Assembly: GCA_046048875.1 (NCBI GenBank)
Contig: JBJOFG010000014.1
Span: 1-64,000, forward strand
Direction: 5' to 3'
Source: CAIZGX01 sp046048875
Lineage (GTDB): Bacteria > Bacteroidota > Bacteroidia > Flavobacteriales_D > Sanyastnellaceae
Length of the DNA stretch: 64,000 bases
In this document: positions 43,547 to 52,241 of the stretch, one piece after another
Numbering within the stretch: position 1 is the stretch's first letter
How the letters are laid out: the number at the start of each line of letters is the position of its first letter
The notes under the pieces: model-generated
Databases searched by the model: none
Told to the model about the DNA's origin: nothing
The model's input: the letters and a program-made list of their open reading frames with translations, nothing else
Program-made: the position numbers and the translations under genes

Positions 43547-45070
43547 TTAACCTAAAGTATCAATGCATTTTTGAATGCGTGGCATCACAAACTCTTTTCC
43601 AACCAAGGCTGCCACATGTGAGGCGCCAGGACCCGTAAGAACGCCTGTTAGCGCTAATCGGAACAGCGGCATCACTTGACCCATTCCCAATCCGCTGTCT
43701 GCAAGGAACTGCTTCATTGCAGCATCAATAGCCTCCACACTGAACGGTTCCAAGGATTCAAGCACAGCAGCCCACTTCTGAAGAATTGCAGCCGATTCAC
43801 CCGCCTTCCATTTTTTAGCTACAGCGTCCGCATCGTATGTCGTTGGATCTACGAATAAATATTCTCCGTCTAACAAATCTTTCGGGAAGATGGCGCGTTC
43901 AAGCATAAGCTCAATAACGCCTTCAACATAGGCTTTGTCAACGTCGTATCCTTTTTCAATAATAGCGGGCATAATCATCTCTGCAAGCTCAGCACGAGGT
44001 GTATTGCGCATGTATTGCTGATTGAACCACTTCGTTTTTTCTGGATCGAATTTCGAACCCGATTTTCCAACGCGTTCAATGGTGAAGGCTTCAACCATTT
44101 CATCCAATGTGAAAATCTCTTGGTTGTTGCTAGGTGCCCATCCCAACAAAAGCAACATGTTAATGAAGGCTTTTGGAAGGTATCCGCTTTCGCGATATCC
44201 GCTTGAAATATTTCCCGTTTCAGGATCGGTCCATTGCAGTGGGAAGACAGGAAATCCTAAACGGTCTCCGTCGCGCTTGCTTAATTTTCCATTTCCATCG
44301 GGTTTCAAAATCAACGGCAAATGCGCGAACAACGGCGCTTCCCAGCCGAAGGCTCTGTACATCATTACATGCAACGGTGCAGAGGGTAACCATTCTTCTC
44401 CACGAATCACGTGGCTAATTTCCATGGTGTGGTCATCTACAATATTGGCCAAGTGATACGTTGGCATTCCGTCTGACTTATACAAAACTTTGTCGTCGAG
44501 TTCATTCGTCGAGAACACCACCCATCCGCGAATGATGTCTTGAAAACGAACCTCTTCGTTACGAGGCATTTTGAAACGCACCACAAACGGATCACCTTTT
44601 TCCAAACGAGCAGCTACTTCGTCCGAAGGAAGAGTCAGAGAGTTCTTCATGGTCATGCGCGAAATGCTGTTGTATTGCCAGTTCGGCATCTTCGCCAATT
44701 CAGCTTGCTTACGAATGTTATCTAATTCTTCTGGGGTGTCGAACGCGTAATACGCCCAACCTTTTTCAATCAAATCCAAAGCATAGGCTTTGTACATGGG
44801 CTTTCTTTCGCTCTGACGGTAAGGCTCGTGCTTTCCGCCGTAACCAACACCTTCGGTAGGCTCAATGCCACACCACTTCAATGAATCTAAAATATACTGC
44901 TCAGCACCTGGAACGTAGCGTGTCTGATCGGTGTCTTCAATACGAATTAAAAAATCTCCGCCGTGTTTCTTAGCGAATAGGTAATTGTATAATGCTGTAC
45001 GAACTCCACCCATGTGCAAAGGGCCTGTGGGACTAGGAGCGAAACGAACACGAACTCTTGGTGATGTCAT
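43547..45070 (-). CDS. gltX: Glutamyl-tRNA synthetase
   Basis: The 507-residue class I synthetase has a HIGH-like motif PSPTGPLHMGG at residues 11-21 and a KMSKS-like motif GKLSKRDGDRLG near 250, followed by a C-terminal helical anticodon domain. Only one such gene is present. It is preceded by TAAATTTG (45090-45097, minus strand), 19 bases upstream of the ATG. Confidence 0.96.
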   Translation of the reverse strand: MTSPRVRVRFAPSPTGPLHMGGVRTALYNYLFAKKHGGDFLIRIEDTDQTRYVPGAEQYILDSLKWCGIEPTEGVGYGGKHEPYRQSERKPMYKAYALDLIEKGWAYYAFDTPEELDNIRKQAELAKMPNWQYNSISRMTMKNSLTLPSDEVAARLEKGDPFVVRFKMPRNEEVRFQDIIRGWVVFSTNELDDKVLYKSDGMPTYHLANIVDDHTMEISHVIRGEEWLPSAPLHVMMYRAFGWEAPLFAHLPLILKPDGNGKLSKRDGDRLGFPVFPLQWTDPETGNISSGYRESGYLPKAFINMLLLLGWAPSNNQEIFTLDEMVEAFTIERVGKSGSKFDPEKTKWFNQQYMRNTPRAELAEMIMPAIIEKGYDVDKAYVEGVIELMLERAIFPKDLLDGEYLFVDPTTYDADAVAKKWKAGESAAILQKWAAVLESLEPFSVEAIDAAMKQFLADSGLGMGQVMPLFRLALTGVLTGPGASHVAALVGKEFVMPRIQKCIDTLG

Positions 45071-45089
45071 AATAGTTTTTGAAAGTGTG

Positions 45090-45097
45090 CAAATTTA
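45090..45097 (-). promoter_or_regulatory. -7 element for gltX-folB (TAAATTTG)
   Basis: It is an exact TAnnTTTG match on the minus strand in the gap between mfd and gltX. No clear -33 TTG is visible. Confidence 0.45.
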
Positions 45098-45115
45098 CAA
45101 TAATAGTGGGCTTGA

Positions 45116-48100
45116 TTATAATTTAGAACCTTCGCTTAAGGCGTTCAACAAGCGATTGGCTTTGTCCATGTTTGTTACATCTGGAAATGCAATGCGAAGC
45201 GTCTCGTCTTTCTCGTACATTTTCCCCGCAACCGGATTCAATTTAATGAAGTTCAAAACACGCGTGAAGGCATCGCTTTGATAGAATGGCGAGTCTTGTT
45301 TCGAAATGAAATAGCCGATCATTTTTCCACTCTTCAACACCAATTTTTCGAATCCAATTTCTCTGGCTTTCCAACGTAAGCGCATAGTATCAATCAATTG
45401 AATAACGGGCTTCGGAATAGGGCCGAAGCGGTCTTCCAAGTCTTGCGAGAACTTCTGAATTTCTTCTTCGTGTTCCATATCGTCGAGTGCCTTGTACAGC
45501 GCAATACGTTCAGAAATATTTCCGACATATTCATCGGGAATCAACAATTCGAAATCTGTTTCAAGGACGGTGTCTTTCACGAACGTAGCGTTCTTCTTCA
45601 TTTCCTCTTCATACAACTCTTGGAAATGTTCTTGCTTCAATTCTTGAAGGGCTTCATCTAAGATTTTCTGATAAGTTTCGAATCCGAGTTCATTTATGAA
45701 TCCGCTTTGCTCTCCGCCTAACAGATTACCTGCTCCTCGAATGTCCAAGTCACGCATGGCAATGTGCATTCCTGACCCTAAATCAGAGAACTGCTCAATG
45801 GCTGTTAATCGCTTCTTCGCATCGTCGGTGAGCATGTGCGTAGGCGGACTTAACAAATAGCAAAACGCTTGTTTGTTGTTTCGTCCCACGCGTCCGCGCA
45901 ATTGGTGAAGGTCGCTCATACCGAAGTGATGCGCATCGTTAATGATTATCGTATTTGCATTCGGAATGTCAATGCCACTTTCAACAATGGAAGTAGAAAC
46001 CAGCACATCAAATTCTCCTTCAATGAATTTGTTCATCACTTCTTCTAAGTCTTCACCGCTCAGTTGTCCGTGACCAATACCAATGCGTACGTCAGGACAT
46101 ACACGTTGAATCAATCCAGCCATTTCCCGTAGGTTTTGAACGCGGTTGTGCACGAAGAATACTTGACCTCCACGTTGAACTTCGTAGCTAATTGCATCGC
46201 GAACAATTTCTTCTCCGAATGGAATTAATTCGGTTCGAATGGGAACACGATTCGGTGGAGGGGTTTGAATAATACTCAAGTCACGCGCACCCATGAGCGA
46301 GAATTGCAAGGTACGTGGAATGGGCGTGGCAGTAAGTGTGAGGGCATCTACATTTGCACGAAGCGTTTTCAATTTATCCTTAGCCGCTACCCCGAACTTT
46401 TGTTCTTCGTCAATGATCATCAATCCCAAATCGTTGAACACGACACGTTTTCCAAGTATCGCATGTGTACCAATGAGAATATCAACTTTTCCGTTTTTCA
46501 CACGCTCTAAAGTCTCTGAAACTTGCTTCGCTGTTTTGAAACGATTGATGTAATCGATGGTCACCGGGAAATCTTTCAAACGCGATTTAAAACTTTTGTA
46601 ATGTTGAATGGAAAGTATGGTTGTTGGAACAAGCACAGCAACTTGCTTTCCGTCTGCAACTGCTTTGCACGCTGCGCGAATGGCAATTTCTGTTTTTCCG
46701 AATCCAACATCTCCGCAAACTAAACGGTCCATCGGATAGGCGGCTTCCATGTCTTCTTTCACAGCAACAGAAGCTTTGTATTGATCGGGAGTGTCTTCGT
46801 ACATAAAAGACGCTTCCAATTCTGTTTGCATATAGGTATCGGGTTGAAAGGCGTATCCCTTCGTCGATTTTCTTTTGGCATAAAGCTTAATCAAATCGAA
46901 GGCAATTTCTTTCACCTTCGTTTTCGTCTTGCGCTTCAAATTTTGCCATGCGTTGCTTCCGAGTTTGTCCATGGTTGGAGCAGTGCCTTCCTTCCCAGTG
47001 AACTTGCTAATGCGGTGCAACGAGTGAATACTCACGTATAAAATATCTCCGCCTTTGTAGGTAAGACGAATGGCTTCTTGTTCTTTTCCATTCACATCAA
47101 TCTTCTGCAGCCCACTGAATTGGCCAACTCCGTGATCGATGTGCACAACGTAGTCACCCGGTTGAAGAGCGAGAATTTCTTTCAGTGTGAGCGCCTCTTT
47201 GTTCTTTTTGAATCCTTCCTTCAGTTTAAAGCGATGGTATCGTTGGAAGATTTGGTGATCGGTGTAGTAGAGAATTTTTTTGTTTTGATCGACGAAGCCT
47301 TCGCTGATTTCAAGAATTTCTTGAATGTATGCGATGTCTTTTTTCTTGTCTTGAAAAATTTGATCGAGGCGTTCCAACTGTTTCGATTGTCCTGCAACAA
47401 TGTGTGCTTTGTACCCTTGCTGAATAAGGTTTTCGAGATGCTCGGCAAGCAATTCAAAATTTTTGTTGAAGGAAGGCTGAGGCGTGCAATGAAACTCTTC
47501 TGTTTCACCAAAGAATTGTCTTTTGCTTCCGAATTCAATGACGCGTTTGTCTTCCAATTGCTTCAACCACTCATGTTTGGAAGTGAAGAGGGCGTTTGGT
47601 TTGTCGTGAGAAATGTGATCGGAAAGTTTGTTGAATCGTTCTTCGGCTTTTTCCATTTCAGTTTGGAATTGCGCTAGCGAAGATTCGGTATTGCTCATCC
47701 AAACGACGGTGTTAGAAGGAAGAAAATCGAGCAATCCAATGCGCACTTCTTCCGAATGCTTCGAATGTGTATTTGGAACGATAACAGCCTTGGTCATTTT
47801 GTTCACCGATAGCTGTGTAGCCGGATCGAAGTTTCGAATGCTTTCTACTTCTTCATCGAAAAACTCAATTCGATAGGGGTATTCATAGCTGAAAGAGAAT
47901 ACATCGACAATACCCCCTCGAACAGCGTATTGTCCGGGTTCATAGACGTAATCTACTTTTTCGAATTGAAATTCAATGAATACTTCATCAATGAAATCCA
48001 TGGAATAGGATTGTCCGACGTCTATGCTGAAGGTGTTTTTTTCAAGTTCTTTATGCGTAACTACTTTTTCGAAAAGGGCTTCAGGATAGGAGACAACGAT

Positions 48101-48472
48101 GTAGTTCTTTCTATTCTTTTGAAGTTTATTCAGTACTTCGGTTCGAATGGCTATGTTTGCATTCTGTGTGGTTTCTACATCGTAAGCTAGTCTTGCTGTT
48201 CTTGGAAAGAAGAGCACAGGAGTTTTCTCTTGCTCTTTCTCGTCGGCTCCTATTTCAAGAATGGCTTCTAGGTCATTGAGGAAGTAGGCGGCCTTTTCTT
48301 TATCATCGAGCACCACCAATTGGGTGACTGGGGAAGAGTTGTAGAATGCGCTGCATACAAAGGCGGGAGCGCTACCTGCGAGACCTTTTAAATGGAGTTT
48401 GCTCTTCTCTTCAGCTACTTTGCTTTCAATCGATGCTATTTCTTTTTCCCAAATGGAAAGACGTGGTTTCAT
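45116..48472 (-). CDS. mfd: Transcription-repair coupling factor
   Basis: The 1118-residue ATP-driven translocase removes stalled RNA polymerase and recruits UvrA. The UvrB-homology part is N-terminal; the RNA-polymerase-interaction domain contains DYVVHIDHGVGQF. The helicase core has GDVGFGKTEIA (Walker A) and DEEQKFG (DEEQ box), and a TRCF C-terminal domain completes it. It is slightly shorter than E. coli Mfd (1148) but complete. Confidence 0.96.
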   Translation of the reverse strand: MKPRLSIWEKEIASIESKVAEEKSKLHLKGLAGSAPAFVCSAFYNSSPVTQLVVLDDKEKAAYFLNDLEAILEIGADEKEQEKTPVLFFPRTARLAYDVETTQNANIAIRTEVLNKLQKNRKNYIVVSYPEALFEKVVTHKELEKNTFSIDVGQSYSMDFIDEVFIEFQFEKVDYVYEPGQYAVRGGIVDVFSFSYEYPYRIEFFDEEVESIRNFDPATQLSVNKMTKAVIVPNTHSKHSEEVRIGLLDFLPSNTVVWMSNTESSLAQFQTEMEKAEERFNKLSDHISHDKPNALFTSKHEWLKQLEDKRVIEFGSKRQFFGETEEFHCTPQPSFNKNFELLAEHLENLIQQGYKAHIVAGQSKQLERLDQIFQDKKKDIAYIQEILEISEGFVDQNKKILYYTDHQIFQRYHRFKLKEGFKKNKEALTLKEILALQPGDYVVHIDHGVGQFSGLQKIDVNGKEQEAIRLTYKGGDILYVSIHSLHRISKFTGKEGTAPTMDKLGSNAWQNLKRKTKTKVKEIAFDLIKLYAKRKSTKGYAFQPDTYMQTELEASFMYEDTPDQYKASVAVKEDMEAAYPMDRLVCGDVGFGKTEIAIRAACKAVADGKQVAVLVPTTILSIQHYKSFKSRLKDFPVTIDYINRFKTAKQVSETLERVKNGKVDILIGTHAILGKRVVFNDLGLMIIDEEQKFGVAAKDKLKTLRANVDALTLTATPIPRTLQFSLMGARDLSIIQTPPPNRVPIRTELIPFGEEIVRDAISYEVQRGGQVFFVHNRVQNLREMAGLIQRVCPDVRIGIGHGQLSGEDLEEVMNKFIEGEFDVLVSTSIVESGIDIPNANTIIINDAHHFGMSDLHQLRGRVGRNNKQAFCYLLSPPTHMLTDDAKKRLTAIEQFSDLGSGMHIAMRDLDIRGAGNLLGGEQSGFINELGFETYQKILDEALQELKQEHFQELYEEEMKKNATFVKDTVLETDFELLIPDEYVGNISERIALYKALDDMEHEEEIQKFSQDLEDRFGPIPKPVIQLIDTMRLRWKAREIGFEKLVLKSGKMIGYFISKQDSPFYQSDAFTRVLNFIKLNPVAGKMYEKDETLRIAFPDVTNMDKANRLLNALSEGSKL

Positions 48473-48495
48473 AGGTGCTTTATCAAACGAGTAAA

Positions 48496-48517
48496 CCCCG
48501 AGATTGCTTTCTCGGGG
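48496..48517 (-). terminator. Strong hairpin between the two-component genes and mfd
   Basis: CCCCGAGA (48496-48503) pairs perfectly with TCTCGGGG (48510-48517) with a 6-nt loop. On the minus strand it is followed only by TTTAC, so it could be a weak terminator for the sensor kinase transcript. It also falls inside the predicted mfd 5' leader. Confidence 0.5.
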
Positions 48518-48530
48518 AATTTTATTTCAA

Positions 48531-48538
48531 CAAAAGTA
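48531..48538 (-). promoter_or_regulatory. -7 element for mfd (TACTTTTG)
   Basis: This is an exact consensus match on the minus strand, with TTTG at 48556-48559 17 nt upstream. It implies a leader of about 50 nt that contains the hairpin at 48496-48517. Confidence 0.5.
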
Positions 48539-48562
48539 CAGGATGCGATGCGCTACAAAAAG

Positions 48563-49606
48563 TTAATTCGCTTTTTTAATGGTGAAGCCAAAGGTGCTTC
48601 CCACTTCTTCTGTGCTTCGAACGCTAATGGTTTGCTGATGGTTTTCAATAATGTGTTTACAAATGGCTAATCCAAGACCAGAACCGCCTTCATGGCGAGA
48701 GCGACTTTTGTCTACGCGATAGAACCTTTCAAAAAGTCGCGGAAGATGTTCTCGTGCGATTCCAATTCCATTATCTGCCACTTCAACCAGAACGTTGTCG
48801 TTCATGTCATAGAAGCGAATGCGTGTCTCGCCGCCTTCTACGCCGTAATTCACGCTATTCACGATAAGATTGATGAGAACCTGTTCAATTTTATTTCGGT
48901 CTGCCTCCACGAATAACTCATTGAATGGGTCGTCCTTCACAAAAAGCTTCACATTTTTTTCATTGGCAAATGTTTCGAGAGAATCACACACTTCATGTGC
49001 TAATTGAAGAATATCGAAACGAACAATTTTTAATGGAACGGCGCCGCTTTCGAGTCTTGAAATTTCATCCAAATCAGATACTAGATGCTCCAATCTCTCA
49101 CAACTTGTAATTGCACGATCGAGAAATTTCCGGCGGAGCTCAATGTCCATATCGTCGTTTTCGGCAAGTGTATCGAGGTAACCTTGAATATTGAATATTG
49201 GTGTTTTTAATTCGTGAGCAAGGTTACCAACAAATTCTTTCCGGAAATTATCGGTGTGTTGAAGTTCCTTGATTTCTTCAATTTTTTCTTCCGCCCAGTG
49301 AGCGACGTCTTGATTTACTTCACCCAATATATCGGTGCTCATTTCTAACCCTTTTTTTTCTGATTGGGTTTTGAAGGAGTGAATGGTTTTGTAAATGACT
49401 TTTACTTTGCTGTAAAGAAATCGCTCAATAAAATTGTAAACGACGAAATAGGTAATAGACATCCCCAATGCAATAAATAGCAGAAGCAAGGCTATTTCGA
49501 AATCACGCTCAAGAATGTATGCGAGAATAAAATATACGGTTGCCAGGGGCAACACAACGAAGAGGGCGGAAGCTAAAGCGACTTGTTTTGGAGTTCGAAC
49601 ATTCAC
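48563..49606 (-). CDS. PhoR-like sensor histidine kinase
   Basis: The 347-residue kinase has two membrane helices (about 14-32 and 38-60) with almost no periplasmic loop, a dimerisation domain with the phospho-accepting histidine in NLAHELKTP, and a HATPase domain with NLIVNSVNYG, DNGIGI and GSGLGLAICK. It overlaps the response regulator gene by GTGA. The lack of a sensor loop suggests the signal comes through the membrane or another protein. PhoR similarity is based on overall layout. Confidence 0.9.
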   Translation of the reverse strand: MNVRTPKQVALASALFVVLPLATVYFILAYILERDFEIALLLLFIALGMSITYFVVYNFIERFLYSKVKVIYKTIHSFKTQSEKKGLEMSTDILGEVNQDVAHWAEEKIEEIKELQHTDNFRKEFVGNLAHELKTPIFNIQGYLDTLAENDDMDIELRRKFLDRAITSCERLEHLVSDLDEISRLESGAVPLKIVRFDILQLAHEVCDSLETFANEKNVKLFVKDDPFNELFVEADRNKIEQVLINLIVNSVNYGVEGGETRIRFYDMNDNVLVEVADNGIGIAREHLPRLFERFYRVDKSRSRHEGGSGLGLAICKHIIENHQQTISVRSTEEVGSTFGFTIKKAN

Positions 49607-50280
49607 GCTTCGAATTTATAACCAACTCCTTTAATTGTCTTAAAATTTTCGTCGCCTAATTTTTCGCGGAGTTTGCGAATGTGAACATCAATGGTGCGGT
49701 CTCCTACAATAACGTCATTTCCCCAAATTGAATTCAAGATATTCTCACGGGTGAATACGCGGCCTGGCGCACTCGACAGAAGCACGAGCAATTCAAATTC
49801 TTTTTTCGGCAGTTGAATCTGAACGCCGTCTTTGGTCACCAAATATTTTTCGCGATCAATTTCAATTCCTCCAATGCTCATTTCTTTTTTCACTTCAGCG
49901 GGTCCTGATCTGCGAAGCAAGGCTTTGATTTTAGAGACTAACAAGCGTTGACGTATTGGTTTTGTAATGAAATCATCTGCACCTGCTTCGAAACCGGCTA
50001 TTTGACTATAGTCTTCATTGCGTGCCGTAAGGAAAGTAATGACTACATTTTTTAGAGAGGGTATTTCGCGGATTTCTCTGCACGTTTCCATGCCATCCAT
50101 TTCAGGCATCATAACGTCGAGAATAATTAAATCGGGAATTTCTTTTTTCGCAACTTCAAGGCCCTTTCTTCCATTCAGCGCTGTGCATACTTCGTACCCC
50201 TCTTTTTCCAAATTAAATGTGAGCAAATCAAGAATGTCTTGTTCGTCGTCTACACAAAGTATTTTTGGTTTTTTTGCCAT
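49603..50280 (-). CDS. OmpR/PhoB-family response regulator
   Basis: The 225-residue regulator has a receiver domain with acidic pocket DDE (11-13), phospho-acceptor D55 in LDVMMPEMDG and lysine in ITKPI. A winged-helix DNA-binding domain follows (about 130-223; GDRTIDVHIRKLREKLG). It comes before its kinase in one operon. A candidate Pho-box-like array lies upstream (50354-50380). Confidence 0.93.
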   Translation of the reverse strand: MAKKPKILCVDDEQDILDLLTFNLEKEGYEVCTALNGRKGLEVAKKEIPDLIILDVMMPEMDGMETCREIREIPSLKNVVITFLTARNEDYSQIAGFEAGADDFITKPIRQRLLVSKIKALLRRSGPAEVKKEMSIGGIEIDREKYLVTKDGVQIQLPKKEFELLVLLSSAPGRVFTRENILNSIWGNDVIVGDRTIDVHIRKLREKLGDENFKTIKGVGYKFEA

Positions 50281-50353
50281 TCTATTGCAATCTTTGAATC
50301 GATTTATTCAACACGAAGGTAGGAGTGTTTTTTGTAATTAGGAGCGGCCTAAG

Positions 50354-50380
50354 GTTAACCTAAAGTTAAGTTTTCTTAAC
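50354..50380. promoter_or_regulatory. Three helically phased TTAA boxes between response regulator and dehydrogenase
   Basis: GTTAAC, GTTAAG and CTTAAC occur with TTAA cores at 50355, 50366 and 50376, that is every 10-11 bases. Direct repeats with 11-bp spacing and TTAAC-like cores are typical of PhoB/PhoP family binding sites, such as B. subtilis PhoP. The regulator gene begins 74 bases away on the minus strand, and the dehydrogenase gene starts 18 bases away on the plus strand. Confidence 0.45.
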
Positions 50381-50397
50381 GCGGAAATGATATAAGA

Positions 50398-51189
50398 ATG
50401 GGACAATTTCAAAACAAGGTGGTTTGGATTACAGGTGCAAGCAGCGGTATTGGCGAAGCTTTAACAAAAGCTTTCAATGCTGAAGGAGCAGTTGTAGTAA
50501 TTTCTTCAAGAAGAAGAGAAGAATTGGAACGTGTTAAGGGCTTGTGCATGAGTCCTGAAAAGATTCATATTTTCCCATTAGACCTGACGAAGGCTGAGTC
50601 CATACGTGAAGTTTCGAATGACGTGTTAGCGAAATTCGATATAGACGTATTGTTTAATAATGGAGGGATTAGTCAGCGTTCCTTGACGTCAGAAACTTCG
50701 ATTGAAAATGACCGTAAAATTTTTGAAGTAAACTATTTCGGTCATGTCCAAATGACCAAGGCCGTTTTGCCTCAAATGCTTGCCCGCAAGACTGGGCATA
50801 TCGTTACTATATCAAGTTTAACAGGTAAATGGGGTTTTTACTTGCGATCTGCCTATTCTGCTTCGAAGCACGCTTTACACGGTTTTTTTGATTCGTTGCG
50901 CATGGAGGTAGAAGATTCTGGACTAAAAGTAACATTGGTAACACCCGGATTCATTGCAACAGAAATTTCGAAGCACGCGATTGATAAATCTGGAAATCCG
51001 ACAGGGGAAATGGATAACAATCAAGCGCAGGGCATTTCATCGGAAGAATGTGCACGACAAATTCTCGCCGGTATTTCAGCAGGAAAAGATGAATTTGGTG
51101 TTGGAGGAAAAGAACTACGTGCCTTATTTCTGCACAGGTATTTCCCTAAAATGTTTAAGAAGATTCTAAAACGTCAAGCAGCCCGTTAA
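50398..51189 (+). CDS. Short-chain dehydrogenase/reductase
   Basis: The 263-residue SDR has TGASSGIGEA (NAD(P) binding), NNGGISQRS, catalytic serine in TISSLTGK and YSASKHA (YxxxK). The RR following the glycine motif suggests NADP preference. It resembles the DHRS7-like group acting on lipids or steroids, which is an inference. It ends in a TTAA shared with the VOC gene. Confidence 0.9.
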   Translation: MGQFQNKVVWITGASSGIGEALTKAFNAEGAVVVISSRRREELERVKGLCMSPEKIHIFPLDLTKAESIREVSNDVLAKFDIDVLFNNGGISQRSLTSETSIENDRKIFEVNYFGHVQMTKAVLPQMLARKTGHIVTISSLTGKWGFYLRSAYSASKHALHGFFDSLRMEVEDSGLKVTLVTPGFIATEISKHAIDKSGNPTGEMDNNQAQGISSEECARQILAGISAGKDEFGVGGKELRALFLHRYFPKMFKKILKRQAAR

Positions 51190-52241
51190 TCTTTAATTCT
51201 CGAGAATCTCAGAGCGTTCAACATGAAGTTTGGAAGCGGCTTCAATGGGTCTCGTTTCTCAACGTTCAAAAAGATTCCCCACTTTTCTACGATTGGAACT
51301 TTGTAAACTTCAATCAATTCAATCAAAGTGCCGTCGGGATCATCGATATACGTGCAATGCACTTTTGTTTGACCCATACTTAATGCATCGTTACTATCGC
51401 ATCTGAAAGCAAATCCTTCGACGGCTAAATTTTCGCCGAGTTTCTTCATTCCCTTAACATCAAGGCCCAAATGAACAAACCCTGAATCTCCCCAGATACG
51501 GCCTTTAAACGTTCTTGCTGGAACACGGTCCAGTGCTTGAACCAACTCAATAAATGTGCTTCCCATGACACGCGCGAATCCGCCACCGGTAGGTGCAGAT
51601 TGACGTAAACGAACACGACGATATTGTTCTTTTCCGCCCGGTAAATGTTCCCAATCGTTGAATGTACCTGTGCGATCGAAAACAACTTCGTCGTAGCCTA
51701 AAAGATTCGAATATAATTTCAATGCATTGTCCATATGGGTCACACCAATGCTGCAGCCAGCAATTCCATTGCTTGGGTGTCCCATTTCTCTGTAGCATTC
51801 GTTGGTGGGTTCAACACGAAAAAAGTTTCCATCTATATCGGTTAAATCGAATACTTGTTGTTGTGCCGGATTCATTTGAATCTCACTAACGTTATGGGCA
51901 CCGTTGTGCAAGCAATAGGCATGCATTTGCTTAACGTCGCGTGCTTTCATATGAATTTGAAAAATATGCAAGTCTCCAACCTTAATTTGAAAATCGGCTT
52001 TCCGAGGTTCAAAAGTTGTTGGGCGAATAACTTCCATGGCGCAACCACCTTGCAAGTTCATAATCATGCTTGCGCGCTTAGTGATGGTCTTTCCGTTTGT
52101 GTAGCAATCCATCAAAGGAGCAGGCTGAACGCTGTCGAAAAATGGAATATTCATTCCAAAAATTTTTCTAAAATATTTCAAAGAAGCGTCCATATCCTGA
52201 ACGGCAACACCAAGGTGCTGAATGCTATTAATTCTGGTCAT
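51186..52241 (-). CDS. VOC (glyoxalase-like) family protein with two domains
   Basis: The 351-residue protein has two vicinal-oxygen-chelate domains (residues about 5-130 and 138-315), each beginning with a typical HLGV or SIGVTHMDNALKLY segment and ending with ...DPDGTLIELIEV. The family includes dioxygenases and isomerases that bind a metal. The substrate is unknown. The GTG before the ATG (52244) is ignored. It overlaps the acyltransferase gene by 14 bases. Confidence 0.82.
   Translation of the reverse strand: MTRINSIQHLGVAVQDMDASLKYFRKIFGMNIPFFDSVQPAPLMDCYTNGKTITKRASMIMNLQGGCAMEVIRPTTFEPRKADFQIKVGDLHIFQIHMKARDVKQMHAYCLHNGAHNVSEIQMNPAQQQVFDLTDIDGNFFRVEPTNECYREMGHPSNGIAGCSIGVTHMDNALKLYSNLLGYDEVVFDRTGTFNDWEHLPGGKEQYRRVRLRQSAPTGGGFARVMGSTFIELVQALDRVPARTFKGRIWGDSGFVHLGLDVKGMKKLGENLAVEGFAFRCDSNDALSMGQTKVHCTYIDDPDGTLIELIEVYKVPIVEKWGIFLNVEKRDPLKPLPNFMLNALRFSRIKD

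Noticed and set aside
44022..44456. Plus-strand frame of 144 codons inside gltX
   Set aside because: Antisense shadow of gltX.
47078..47677. Plus-strand open frame of 199 codons inside mfd
   Set aside because: It is antisense to a highly conserved region of mfd, with no promoter or domain; it reflects codon bias of the real gene.
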